Source of the DNA: Croceimicrobium sp965279135
GTDB taxonomy: Bacteria; Bacteroidota; Bacteroidia; Flavobacteriales; Schleiferiaceae
Direction of reading: 5' to 3'
Assembly: GCA_965279135.1 (NCBI GenBank)
Contig: OZ257133.1
Coordinates: forward strand, 2,418,001-2,482,000
DNA: 64,000 bases
Below are positions 24,903 through 32,630 of the stretch, in pieces. Position 1 is the first letter of the stretch; each line of letters starts with the position of its first letter. The position numbers and the translations under genes were made by a program. The notes under the pieces were generated by a model. The model did no database searches and was not told the origin of the DNA. It was given only the letters and a program-made list of their open reading frames with translations.

Positions 24903-26450
24903 TTACTCCCTTAAGAATTTAAGGTAGAATGTTTCGTCCTGGTGATTTACCACCGCAATATAGACCCCTTTGCTAAGCATAGAGATATCGTAGCCGTCAC
25001 CAAGACTTTGAATTTCGTAACGCTCGCCTGCTAGACCCTGAATTGACCTTATCTCGCCGTAATTTAGGTGTAAGAAGTCCTGAGCAGGATTTGGATATAG
25101 CTGCGGTTCTTGTAAAAACAAGTCTTCATCAAGAGAAACATGGCTTCTGCCGTGGGCATGCATAAGATGAGCCGTAAACCACATGAAACCCTCGGGCCGG
25201 TAATCCCCTATATCAAACTGGGTGCAACTGCTGCCTGGAAGGGAGTTAAAAAGTGAAGCGCTATCCAGTCGCTCTAGGTAGAGATCTTCTGCCTCATCCG
25301 CCTCATAAGGATAACCATATCCCGCTCTGCCCGGACCAGGACACAGGTCAAGCGGAGCATTTGATGCGGTATAATTAGTGTCCATCCATTCGCCCCAGAA
25401 ATCATTCCATGATTCGCTTGGATCAAAGCGGGAGCAGGATACACGCGCGGATTGGTCTTCCGCAGAGAAAAGAGGCCAAAACTCAGTTCCTAAAGCCGAG
25501 CTTGCACCCCAGGCTTCTATCGGCAAACAGTAACGCTCTAAAACATTGGGGACACATTTAAAGTAGTGCGTGATAAAAACCCGATCCGCCAAAGCTGCAA
25601 TCTCAGTTGCTTGAACCTGCATCGGCGTTTGTCCGCTCGTATCTGGTTGGATGCTCTCGTAAGTAATAACCTTTGCTTCACAAGCATGACTCAAGTGCAA
25701 TATGCTTCGCATCGCAATTAGTAAATCCTCATGATCCGTAAGGTTAGAACGGATCGAACCAGAGCGCCACCACCATTCGTCTTCCAATACTAAATGATCA
25801 AAAAAGTCCTGCGCTTGGGAATTATTCTTGGCCGATTTATCGCCAGAATTTAAATTATTATTCGAAGAGGCAAAACCATAAGTACTGGCAATCCTGGCAA
25901 AAAATTTCATCACCTCAGCCTGATAGCTTTCGGTGGGATTAGGATTATGGGGATTTAAGCGGCGATTTAAAGCTGCTAATGACCAGGTACTGTGGGTCTC
26001 ATTGGGGCAGGCCTCACTGGAAATGGGTTGAAAAATAAAATTACCGGTTTTGAGCTGCTCGAAATGTTGAGCACTGATCTTTCCGGCAGTGGGATTCTGG
26101 ATACCGCCACCTACCGCACCAATCCGTAAATCCGGAAATTGACTTCTTAAACCAGATAGTATCTGCCTTAACTGTGCTTCCTCCGGATTATCCAGAGGAT
26201 TATTATCTACAATATGATGCAATCCATAAAAGGCCAGAAACTGTAGATCATGCCGCGAAACCATTTCCACCAATTGCTGATACTTGCCATTGGAACCCGC
26301 AACCATATCCTGTGTGATATCATCTACGCAAGCCACATATGCACCACGCGGAAGCTCGTGCTTCTGTGCATGAGGACCAGGAAGGTACACTTGAGAAAAG
26401 AGTGCACTAACCGGGGCTAAGAATAGCATGAGTAGGCTTTTCTTGAGCAT
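24903..26450 (-). CDS. Secreted protein with T9SS type A sorting domain, function unknown
   Basis: 515 residues. Sec signal peptide (LKKSLLMLFLAPVSALFSQ), a large central region and a C-terminal type A sorting domain starting LYPNPAQDFLHLNYGE and ending YLKFLRE, which marks export by the type IX system and attachment to the cell surface. The central part has alternating helices and strands (LQFLAFYGLHHIV, LRIGAVGGGI, DHLVLEDEWWW, EAKVITYESIQ) that resemble a TIM barrel of a glycoside hydrolase-like fold, but no catalytic motif was recognised. Several Cys in the second half suggest disulfides. The same organism's SprA and Gld genes nearby supply the exporter. Confidence 0.75.
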   Translation of the reverse strand: MLKKSLLMLFLAPVSALFSQVYLPGPHAQKHELPRGAYVACVDDITQDMVAGSNGKYQQLVEMVSRHDLQFLAFYGLHHIVDNNPLDNPEEAQLRQILSGLRSQFPDLRIGAVGGGIQNPTAGKISAQHFEQLKTGNFIFQPISSEACPNETHSTWSLAALNRRLNPHNPNPTESYQAEVMKFFARIASTYGFASSNNNLNSGDKSAKNNSQAQDFFDHLVLEDEWWWRSGSIRSNLTDHEDLLIAMRSILHLSHACEAKVITYESIQPDTSGQTPMQVQATEIAALADRVFITHYFKCVPNVLERYCLPIEAWGASSALGTEFWPLFSAEDQSARVSCSRFDPSESWNDFWGEWMDTNYTASNAPLDLCPGPGRAGYGYPYEADEAEDLYLERLDSASLFNSLPGSSCTQFDIGDYRPEGFMWFTAHLMHAHGRSHVSLDEDLFLQEPQLYPNPAQDFLHLNYGEIRSIQGLAGERYEIQSLGDGYDISMLSKGVYIAVVNHQDETFYLKFLRE

Positions 26451-26588
26451 AGATTCTGCTTGGGGTAATAAAAACGGTTGAAGATAAGATATTTAGCCCT
26501 TTCAAGAATTTAGAGCTTAGAAATCGATCAATCTTTTTATTTCAAAAGACCAAAAATGAGGGTAATCTATTTTCAGCTGGAGCCAGAC

Positions 26589-27488
26589 CTAGGCGCTCGT
26601 CAGCTTTTTAAACACTTCCTCGAGGCTAGCAGTTCTTTTTTTCATCTCTAAAACCGCTGCTTTTTGTTCTACTGCAAATTCAAAAACCTTGGTTCTTAAA
26701 TCCACATCGGGTCGGCCCTCCAACAACCATTTATTATTACCAAGCTCTTCTAATCGGACCAAACCGGGAATCTTACGCAAAGCTGTTTTTGTGAACTCCT
26801 GATCAAACTCCACTTGATAAACGGTTCCTAAACTCAATTCTTTAAGATCCGCAATGGGACGATCAGCAACGATCTTTCCTTTATTGATGATGATAACTCG
26901 ATCGCAGAGATACTCAACCTCTTGCATGATGTGAGTACTCAACATCACTGTTTTGTTCTCTCCTGCTTCCTTAATAAGTTGTCGAATCTCCACCAATTGA
27001 TTTACATCTAATCCAGTGGTAGGCTCATCCAAAATCAACACTTCCGGCTCATGTAAAAGAGCTGCTGCCAGCCCAACTCTTTGTCGATAACCTTTCGAAA
27101 GCTGCCCTAGCTTCTTATTCTTTTCCGGCTCTAAACCAACCTTTTGAATAATCTCATCCACTGCAGATTTGGGCGCTTTGTGAATGCCTGCCATAAACCG
27201 CAGGTACTCTTTAACATACATCTCCAGATATAAGGGATTATGCTCGGGTAGATAACCCACTTTGCGACGCACTTCAATGCTATTCTCCGAAACATCTAAT
27301 CCTCCCAATTCAGCCTCACCATTCGTTTGTGGAATATAGCCGGTGAGAATTTTCATCATGGTCGACTTACCCGCTCCGTTTGGACCTAAAAATCCAACAA
27401 TCTCGCCTTTGGGTATCTCAAAGGAAACCGCATCTAAAGCCTTTTGCTCCCCGTATAGTTTAGTAAGATTAGAAACCTTAATCGACAT
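26589..27488 (-). CDS. gldA: Gliding motility ABC transporter ATP-binding protein GldA
   Basis: 299 residues of an ABC ATPase: Walker A GPNGAGKST, Q-loop region GYLPEHNPLY, signature LSKGYRQRVGLAAAL, Walker B VLILDEPTTGLD and the switch His in LSTHIM. The C-terminal 80 residues (VYQVEFDQEFTK to SLEEVFKKLTSA) follow the GldA pattern. GldA works with GldF and GldG as an ABC transporter; those permease genes are not in the window. A gap of 138 bases separates it from the T9SS cargo gene downstream; I see no further gene there. Confidence 0.92.
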   Translation of the reverse strand: MSIKVSNLTKLYGEQKALDAVSFEIPKGEIVGFLGPNGAGKSTMMKILTGYIPQTNGEAELGGLDVSENSIEVRRKVGYLPEHNPLYLEMYVKEYLRFMAGIHKAPKSAVDEIIQKVGLEPEKNKKLGQLSKGYRQRVGLAAALLHEPEVLILDEPTTGLDVNQLVEIRQLIKEAGENKTVMLSTHIMQEVEYLCDRVIIINKGKIVADRPIADLKELSLGTVYQVEFDQEFTKTALRKIPGLVRLEELGNNKWLLEGRPDVDLRTKVFEFAVEQKAAVLEMKKRTASLEEVFKKLTSA

Positions 27489-27519
27489 GAGCCATTTTTA
27501 GGCCGACGAAGTTAAAGCT

Positions 27520-27549
27520 TTTGTTCCAGCAAGAGATTGCGCACCTTTG
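27520..27549 (+). promoter_or_regulatory. Promoter of rsgA, near-leaderless
   Basis: TTTG (27520-27523), an 18-base spacer and CACCTTTG (27542-27549), one base off TAnnTTTG. The ATG at 27554 follows 4 bases later, the same arrangement as engB. Confidence 0.55.
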
Positions 27550-27553
27550 CAGG

Positions 27554-28507
27554 ATGAAGCTGGAAGGACTGGTTCTCAAATCAACCGGGATGTGGTACAA
27601 GGTGCAAACCGAAGCTGGAATCCTTGAATGTCGGATTCGGGGAAAACTGCGGCTTAAAGGTTTAAAAAGCACCAATCCGGTGGCGGTAGGCGACCGTGTA
27701 ATTGTGGATACCGATAACACCGAGGAAGGTCAGGCAGCAATCACGGGGCTTTTAGAGCGAAAAAATCATATCATCCGTAAATCGGTTAACCTAAGCAAGC
27801 AAACCCAAATCCTTGCTGCCAATGTTGATCAGGCAGTTTTAGTTGCCACCCTATCCTTTCCTAAAACTCACTTGCGTTTTATTGACCGTTTCGCGGTTAG
27901 CGCGGAGGCCTATGACATTCCATTTATTCTGGTGTTCAACAAAATAGATCTGTATAACCCGGAAGAGCTTGAAGAATTAGAATTTCTCAGAATTGTATAT
28001 CAGCAAGCTGGTTATAAAGTATTGGAAGTTTCAGCGTTAGACGGGAGTGGTTTAGGCGAGTTTGAAAACTGCCTAAGCGAAAAAACCACTTTGCTCAGCG
28101 GTCATTCGGGAGTGGGAAAAAGCACCTTAATTAATCGGATCGATCCAAGGCTCAACCTGAAGACGAATGTTATCTCTGATTCCCACGAACAGGGTCAGCA
28201 TACTACTACTTTCGCAGAAATGCATCCTTTACCTAAGGGCGGTTTTATAATTGACAGTCCTGGAATTCGAGGCTTCGGTTTGGTAAATATGGAGGCCCAG
28301 GAAATAGGAGATTACTTCCCTGAAATCTTCAAATTGAAGGGAGACTGTAAATTTCATAATTGCCTTCATCAGCACGAACCGGGTTGCGCGGTGAAAAAGG
28401 CAGTAGAAGAAAACCGATTGGCTTTCACGCGTTATGAAAGCTACCTCAACTTCATTGAAGGTGAAGAGGATGATGAACCTTATAGAAAAGACATTTATGC
28501 CAAATGA
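27554..28507 (+). CDS. rsgA: Small ribosomal subunit biogenesis GTPase RsgA
   Basis: 317 residues from the ATG that gives MKLEGLVLKSTGMWYKV; an upstream TTG is rejected because the promoter box lies between. N-terminal OB fold, then the circularly permuted GTPase with G4 NKID before G1 (GHSGVGKSTLIN) and G3 DSPG, then a C-terminal zinc knuckle (CKFHNCLHQHEPGC). It acts late in 30S maturation. Its stop overlaps the dtd start by 4 bases. Confidence 0.96.
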   Translation: MKLEGLVLKSTGMWYKVQTEAGILECRIRGKLRLKGLKSTNPVAVGDRVIVDTDNTEEGQAAITGLLERKNHIIRKSVNLSKQTQILAANVDQAVLVATLSFPKTHLRFIDRFAVSAEAYDIPFILVFNKIDLYNPEELEELEFLRIVYQQAGYKVLEVSALDGSGLGEFENCLSEKTTLLSGHSGVGKSTLINRIDPRLNLKTNVISDSHEQGQHTTTFAEMHPLPKGGFIIDSPGIRGFGLVNMEAQEIGDYFPEIFKLKGDCKFHNCLHQHEPGCAVKKAVEENRLAFTRYESYLNFIEGEEDDEPYRKDIYAK

Positions 28508-28959
28508 GAGCGGTAATCCAAAGAGTAGCGCAAGCTTCGGTTAAGGTTGAAAAACAAATTGTAGGGTCGATTAACCAAGGCCTTCTCGTTTTTCTAGGTG
28601 TGAGTCCGGAGGATACTGCCGAGGATCGGAAATGGCTCCTGCAGAAAATCCTAAAACTGCGAGTTTTTAATGATGAAAATGGAGTGATGAATCTTTCATT
28701 GGAAGATATTGGGGCCGACCTTTTAGTGGTAAGTCAGTTCACTCTTCACGCAAGAATTAAAAAAGGTTCTAGACCGAGCTATGCTCGAGCAGCTGGACCC
28801 GAAGTAGCAGAAAAGCACTATGAAGATTTTCTGCGAGAGGCAAGAGTACAAATTGGAAATAACAGAGTCGCTAATGGTCAATTCGGGGCTCACATGGAAG
28901 TTGATCTATTAAATGATGGGCCGGTTACCATCTGGATCGATACCCATAACAAGGAATAA
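28504..28959 (+). CDS. dtd: D-aminoacyl-tRNA deacylase
   Basis: 151 residues, the standard length. The family motifs SQFTL (residues near 78) and the Gly-Pro loop near the C-terminus (GPVTIWIDT) are present, and the N-terminus MRAVIQRVAQASVKV is typical. It frees tRNA from D-amino acids and also from mischarged Gly. Translationally coupled to rsgA by an ATGA overlap. Confidence 0.96.
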   Translation: MRAVIQRVAQASVKVEKQIVGSINQGLLVFLGVSPEDTAEDRKWLLQKILKLRVFNDENGVMNLSLEDIGADLLVVSQFTLHARIKKGSRPSYARAAGPEVAEKHYEDFLREARVQIGNNRVANGQFGAHMEVDLLNDGPVTIWIDTHNKE

Positions 28960-29018
28960 AACTGTCTTAATATCGGGCTAACCTCTGTTTTCTTATTTCG
29001 CAGCCCAAGTTGGAATTA

Positions 29019-30440
29019 ATGCGACTAATCAGAACCCTCCTTTTCCTTACACTTTGCTTCTGGACTCATGCACAGGTTAATGACTTGATGATTGTTGAGT
29101 ATGTGGATTGGGATCCTGGAAGTGGATGGTCCATCAAAATCTACAATCCTACAGCTCAAAGCATAGACCTTTCCAACTATTATGTTCAGGTATTTAATGG
29201 AGCCAATACCTCCGCCTCCGGTTCTGAACAATTGAGTGGCAATCTTAACTCTGGGGCCAATGTAATTGTATCAAATGCAGCAAACGGGCAGGCCAGCGCC
29301 GATTTTAGGGCTTGTGCCGACGATATACGAACTAATCTGGTCGGGGTTAATGATGATGATTGTATAGCCCTAACCCTCGGTAACGGGACCAACTTTGTAG
29401 ATATGGTAGGTCTTTACGGAGTTTCCGTAAAAAATAGAGTGAACGGAGTTGGCAATGCCCTAAAATGGCAGAAGCTCGTCCGTAATAATGGAAACTGCAC
29501 GCGATATACTTCCACTAACGGGACCAGCGCCAACAGCTGGCCTGCAAGCTCCTCGGTTTCTGTCGGCGGTTGGTCCGTATTAGCGGTAGCTTGTCTTGGT
29601 TCGGGTAATACATTCAGCCCATACAGCCAAAACAATGTTCAAAATCAATCTATCTGCTTTGGGGATAGCCTGCTTTACAATGGCAGTTACATTAAAACAG
29701 CTGGAAGCTATTTCGACACTATCTTCGGAGCTAATGGCTGTGGGCAGATCAATCGTCTAAACCTGAACGTTGATCCGGCACCTCAGGATCGCAAGGAATT
29801 TGATCTCTGCCGGAACGATTCCATCTCCATCTACAATCAATGGTATCGCTCCGATACCAATTTCATCCTTAGCCGATCCAACCCAGGCTCTTGCGATAGC
29901 ATTATCGAAATAGAAATCACCGTGGAAGGGCCTTCCGTAAACTTCTCCTGGTTTCATTTTCCTGAGGATAGCAGTAGAATTCAGTTTAGTGATCAAAGCT
30001 ATTCTCTCAACACTAATCGACTATGGTACTTCGGTGATGGCTCAAGTAGCATTGAAATTGATCCGCTTCACCATTTTCAGAACCCCGGTTCTTACCCTGT
30101 TAGCCTGGTGCTAATCGATAGTATTACAGGTTGTAAAGACAGCTTGAGCTATTTGATTTTCATTCCTAATTCCGATCTCCTACCACCTCTCCTACCAAAC
30201 ATCTTTACCCCTAACGGAGACGGTATGAACGATTTTTACCATTTGGAAATTGATAAGGGTCCTGCTGATTTTAATGTTGCTATAATCGATCGTTATGGAC
30301 TTCTGGTATTTGAAAGCAAGGATCCCAGGTTTGAATGGGATGGTCGGTATCAAGGGAACCTTTTGGGGAGCGGTACTTACTTCATCCAGGTCCAATGGAA
30401 TGGTGAAATCCTGAAAAAATTCCTAAGCTTGCAACGATGA
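29019..30440 (+). CDS. Secreted lamin-tail/PKD protein with T9SS type B sorting domain
   Basis: 473 residues from the ATG giving MRLIRTLLFLTLCFWTHAQ, a signal peptide; a TTG three codons upstream is less likely. A lamin tail domain spans about 20-190 (LMIVEYVDWD, IKIYNPTAQSIDLSNYYVQVF). A PKD domain lies around 300-370 with LWYFGDGSS. The last 90 residues are the type B sorting domain (LPNIFTPNGDGMNDFYHL, FNVAIIDRYGLLVFES, WDGRYQG, GTYFIQV), also called the gliding motility-associated C-terminal domain. It is therefore exported by the T9SS and probably surface bound. Cotranscribed with mazG through an ATGA overlap. The ligand of the lamin-tail part is unknown. Confidence 0.87.
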   Translation: MRLIRTLLFLTLCFWTHAQVNDLMIVEYVDWDPGSGWSIKIYNPTAQSIDLSNYYVQVFNGANTSASGSEQLSGNLNSGANVIVSNAANGQASADFRACADDIRTNLVGVNDDDCIALTLGNGTNFVDMVGLYGVSVKNRVNGVGNALKWQKLVRNNGNCTRYTSTNGTSANSWPASSSVSVGGWSVLAVACLGSGNTFSPYSQNNVQNQSICFGDSLLYNGSYIKTAGSYFDTIFGANGCGQINRLNLNVDPAPQDRKEFDLCRNDSISIYNQWYRSDTNFILSRSNPGSCDSIIEIEITVEGPSVNFSWFHFPEDSSRIQFSDQSYSLNTNRLWYFGDGSSSIEIDPLHHFQNPGSYPVSLVLIDSITGCKDSLSYLIFIPNSDLLPPLLPNIFTPNGDGMNDFYHLEIDKGPADFNVAIIDRYGLLVFESKDPRFEWDGRYQGNLLGSGTYFIQVQWNGEILKKFLSLQR

Positions 30441-30766
30441 AAGGTATTGAAGACTTACAAGCTCAGGTAGATCAGTGGATTCAGAATCATGGGGTGCGCT
30501 ATTTTAATGAGCTCACCAATATGGCTCAACTTACGGAGGAAGTAGGCGAGGTGGCTCGGATAATCGCCCGTCGCTACGGAGAGCAAAGTGAAAAGGAAAG
30601 CGATAAGAGCAAAGACCTGGGAGAAGAATTAGCAGATGTACTATTTGTAGTGCTTTGCCTCGCCAATCAAACTGATACTGATCTCCAAACTGCTTTTGAT
30701 CGAAAGATGGATCAAAAGACCAAACGCGATCACGATCGACATCACAACAATCAGAAATTGAAATAG
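30437..30766 (+). CDS. MazG-like nucleotide pyrophosphohydrolase
   Basis: 109 residues, one MazG/all-alpha NTP pyrophosphatase domain. The Mg-binding EExxE is in LTEEVGEVARI and the second ExxD in EELADVLFVVLC. The domain removes pyrophosphate from (often modified) NTPs, a house-cleaning role. Its start overlaps the stop of the T9SS cargo gene by 4 bases, an odd pairing that probably reflects compaction. Confidence 0.9.
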   Translation: MKGIEDLQAQVDQWIQNHGVRYFNELTNMAQLTEEVGEVARIIARRYGEQSEKESDKSKDLGEELADVLFVVLCLANQTDTDLQTAFDRKMDQKTKRDHDRHHNNQKLK

Positions 30767-30790
30767 ACGCCACTGTCTGTAGTATCTTTG
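30758..30790 (+). promoter_or_regulatory. Promoter of queD
   Basis: TATCTTTG (30783-30790), exact TAnnTTTG, with TTG (30758-30760) 22 bases upstream at the end of the mazG gene. It leaves a leader of about 15-20 bases before the ATG at 30812. Confidence 0.6.
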
Positions 30791-30811
30791 CCGAAATTTT
30801 AGCTTCGGCTC

Positions 30812-31228
30812 ATGATCTACATCGAAAGAAAGGAAAGATTTAGTGCTGCACATCAACTGTACAACCCCAATTGGTCAGTTGAGAAGAATGATGAGGTGTT
30901 TGGGAAGTGCGCCAACAAGAACTTCCATGGACATAATTTTACCCTAATCGTTACAGTAAAAGGGAACATCAATCCCGATACAGGTTTCGTGATGAACTTA
31001 GTGGATCTTAAGAAGATCATTCAAAATGAAATCATCGACAAAGTAGATCATGCCAATCTAAACCACGATGTAGATTTCATGAAAGGCAAATTCGCCTCCA
31101 CCGAAGTGCTCGCGGAAGAATTCTGGAAAATACTTGACCCAATCATCGCCACCCACGGCTGCCATTTACATCGCATTAGACTGGAGGAAACGATTAATAA
31201 TGCGGTGGAGTACTTTGGGGGAATATAG
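30812..31228 (+). CDS. queD: 6-carboxytetrahydropterin synthase (QueD/PTPS family)
   Basis: 138 residues. Zinc ligands are His14 (FSAAHQ), His39 and His41 (FHGHNF); the catalytic Cys33 lies in GKCANKNFHG. The DHANLNHD segment and the C-terminal LEETINNAVEY with catalytic Glu complete the family pattern. QueD makes 6-carboxytetrahydropterin from dihydroneopterin triphosphate for queuosine; related enzymes make 6-pyruvoyltetrahydropterin. The Cys-x3-x2-His spacing favours QueD. It has its own promoter. Downstream lies the repeat-framed four-helix-bundle gene. Confidence 0.92.
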   Translation: MIYIERKERFSAAHQLYNPNWSVEKNDEVFGKCANKNFHGHNFTLIVTVKGNINPDTGFVMNLVDLKKIIQNEIIDKVDHANLNHDVDFMKGKFASTEVLAEEFWKILDPIIATHGCHLHRIRLEETINNAVEYFGGI

Positions 31229-31237
31229 TAGTAAGTC

Positions 31238-31258
31238 TTTAGTAAAAGGTAAAAAGAC
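31238..31258 (+). repeat. Left heptamer array flanking the four-helix-bundle gene
   Basis: Two 7-base units in tandem, TTTAGTA (31238-31244) and AAAGGTA (31245-31251), then AAAAGAC. The same units occur in reverse orientation at the other side of the gene (31710-31716 and 31689-31695). A local inverted repeat AGTCTTT (31234-31240) / AAAGACT (31253-31259) overlaps it. Confidence 0.7.
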
Positions 31259-31311
31259 TCTGGGGTTTAGAATTCTAAATATTTTTTTCTGGCGATAACT
31301 TCATAGTCAAT

Positions 31312-31665
31312 ATGCATAATCACCGGGATCTAAGAGTCTGGCAAAAAGCAAAAGAACTGGCACTAGACATTTATAAAGCTACCATTGCATTTCCGGACGT
31401 TGAGAAATTTGGACTTGTAAGCCAGATGCGTCGAAGTGCTGTTTCTATAGCTTCAAATATCGCAGAAGGTGCAGGGAGAAATAGCAAGGCAGAATTCCGA
31501 CAATTTCTTAGTATTGCCCAAGGTTCTGGATATGAACTTGAAACTCAAATTATAATCGCGAAAGATCTAGGCTTGTTTAAAGACTTAAAAACAGAGCCAA
31601 TTCTTGATTTACTGATTGAAGTTCAAAAAATGAACGCTGGACTTCAGAAGACATTAAAAAACTGA
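31312..31665 (+). CDS. Four-helix-bundle protein, 23S rRNA intervening-sequence (IVP) family
   Basis: 117 residues in four helices, with the family hallmarks: RDLRVWQKAKELALDIYK at the start, FGLVSQMRRSAVSIASNIAEGAGR in the middle and FLSIAQGSGYELETQI after it. Relatives are encoded within intervening sequences of 23S rRNA in some bacteria, and as the Avd accessory protein of diversity-generating retroelements; most Bacteroidota copies are scattered single genes of unknown function, as here. No rRNA, reverse transcriptase or variable repeat lies nearby. The gene has its own short intergenic borders with heptamer arrays on both sides in inverted orientation, between queD and fabD. Confidence 0.9.
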   Translation: MHNHRDLRVWQKAKELALDIYKATIAFPDVEKFGLVSQMRRSAVSIASNIAEGAGRNSKAEFRQFLSIAQGSGYELETQIIIAKDLGLFKDLKTEPILDLLIEVQKMNAGLQKTLKN

Positions 31666-31681
31666 CAATTCAATCCCCCAA

Positions 31682-31716
31682 ATCTTTATACCTTTTACTT
31701 TCTACCTTCTACTAAA
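31682..31716 (-). repeat. Right heptamer array flanking the four-helix-bundle gene
   Basis: Read on the minus strand, four 7-base units follow one another exactly: TTTAGTA (31716-31710), GAAGGTA (31709-31703), GAAAGTA (31702-31696) and AAAGGTA (31695-31689), then the weaker TAAAGAT. The first 19 bases match the left array with 2 differences in inverted orientation, so both arrays point towards the gene. Confidence 0.75.
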
Positions 31717-31724
31717 CAAAAAAT

Positions 31725-32597
31725 ATGAAATCATACATCTTCCCCGGGCAAGGGGCGCAATTCTCAGGAATGGGAAAAGACCTTTATGAGAACTCCAGCA
31801 GCAGTAAGGACTTATTTGAAGCCGCTAATGATATTCTAGGTTTTCGGATTACAGATATTATGTTTGAAGGATCCGCTGATGATCTGAAACAGACCAAAGT
31901 TACCCAACCAGCAATCTTTTTACACTCCGTGATTTTGGCGAAAAGCCTGGAAGATTTCAGTCCGGATATGGTTGCCGGTCATTCATTAGGAGAATTCTCC
32001 GCTTTAGTTGCGAATGGGGCTTTAGCCTTCGAAGATGGACTAAGACTGGTCTCTGCCCGTGCTCAAGCTATGCAAGAAGCTTGTGAGGCTGAGCCTAGCA
32101 CGATGGCCGCGGTGCTTGGTTTAGCTGATGAAAAAGTGGAGGAGCTTTGTGCTCAGGTAGATGGAATTGTAGTTCCCGCTAATTATAACTGCCCCGGACA
32201 GTTGGTAATCTCTGGTGCAGTGCCAGCGGTGGAAGCAGCCTGTGAATTAATGAAAGAAAATGGCGCTAAACGTGCTTTAATCTTGCCAGTAGGTGGTGCC
32301 TTCCACTCCCCTCTCATGAAACCGGCAGAAGAAAAACTAGCTGCCGCGATAAACAGCACGCAGTTCAATACTCCAATATGTCCGGTTTATCAAAATGTAA
32401 CTACTACCCCCATTAGCGATCCGGAGGAAATTAAAGCCAATCTCATCAAACAGCTTACGGCTCCGGTTAAATGGACCCAAAGTGTACAGAACATGGTGGC
32501 GGATGGAGCAAGCACCTTTATCGAGGTTGGTCCGGGAAAAGTATTACAAGGCTTGGTTAAAAAAATTCACCGCGAAGCAGAAACACAAAGCGCTTAA
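31725..32597 (+). CDS. fabD: Malonyl CoA-acyl carrier protein transacylase
   Basis: 290 residues. The FPGQGAQFSGMG start, the catalytic Ser87 in GHSLGEFSAL, a conserved Arg in SARAQAMQ, and the catalytic His in GAFHSPLM are all present. It loads malonyl groups onto ACP to start and extend fatty acids. It is the first gene after the four-helix-bundle cassette and is followed after 33 bases by mevalonate pathway genes on the same strand, so fatty acid and isoprenoid supply may share a transcript. Confidence 0.96.
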   Translation: MKSYIFPGQGAQFSGMGKDLYENSSSSKDLFEAANDILGFRITDIMFEGSADDLKQTKVTQPAIFLHSVILAKSLEDFSPDMVAGHSLGEFSALVANGALAFEDGLRLVSARAQAMQEACEAEPSTMAAVLGLADEKVEELCAQVDGIVVPANYNCPGQLVISGAVPAVEAACELMKENGAKRALILPVGGAFHSPLMKPAEEKLAAAINSTQFNTPICPVYQNVTTTPISDPEEIKANLIKQLTAPVKWTQSVQNMVADGASTFIEVGPGKVLQGLVKKIHREAETQSA

Positions 32598-32630
32598 ACC
32601 ATTTAGCTTTATAGAGGTTAAACCGAAAGC

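Noticed and set aside
31312..31665. Diversity-generating retroelement based on the Avd-like four-helix protein
   Set aside because: No reverse transcriptase, template repeat or variable gene lies nearby.
31312..31665. Intervening sequence inside a 23S rRNA gene
   Set aside because: The flanks are queD and fabD and contain no rRNA sequence.
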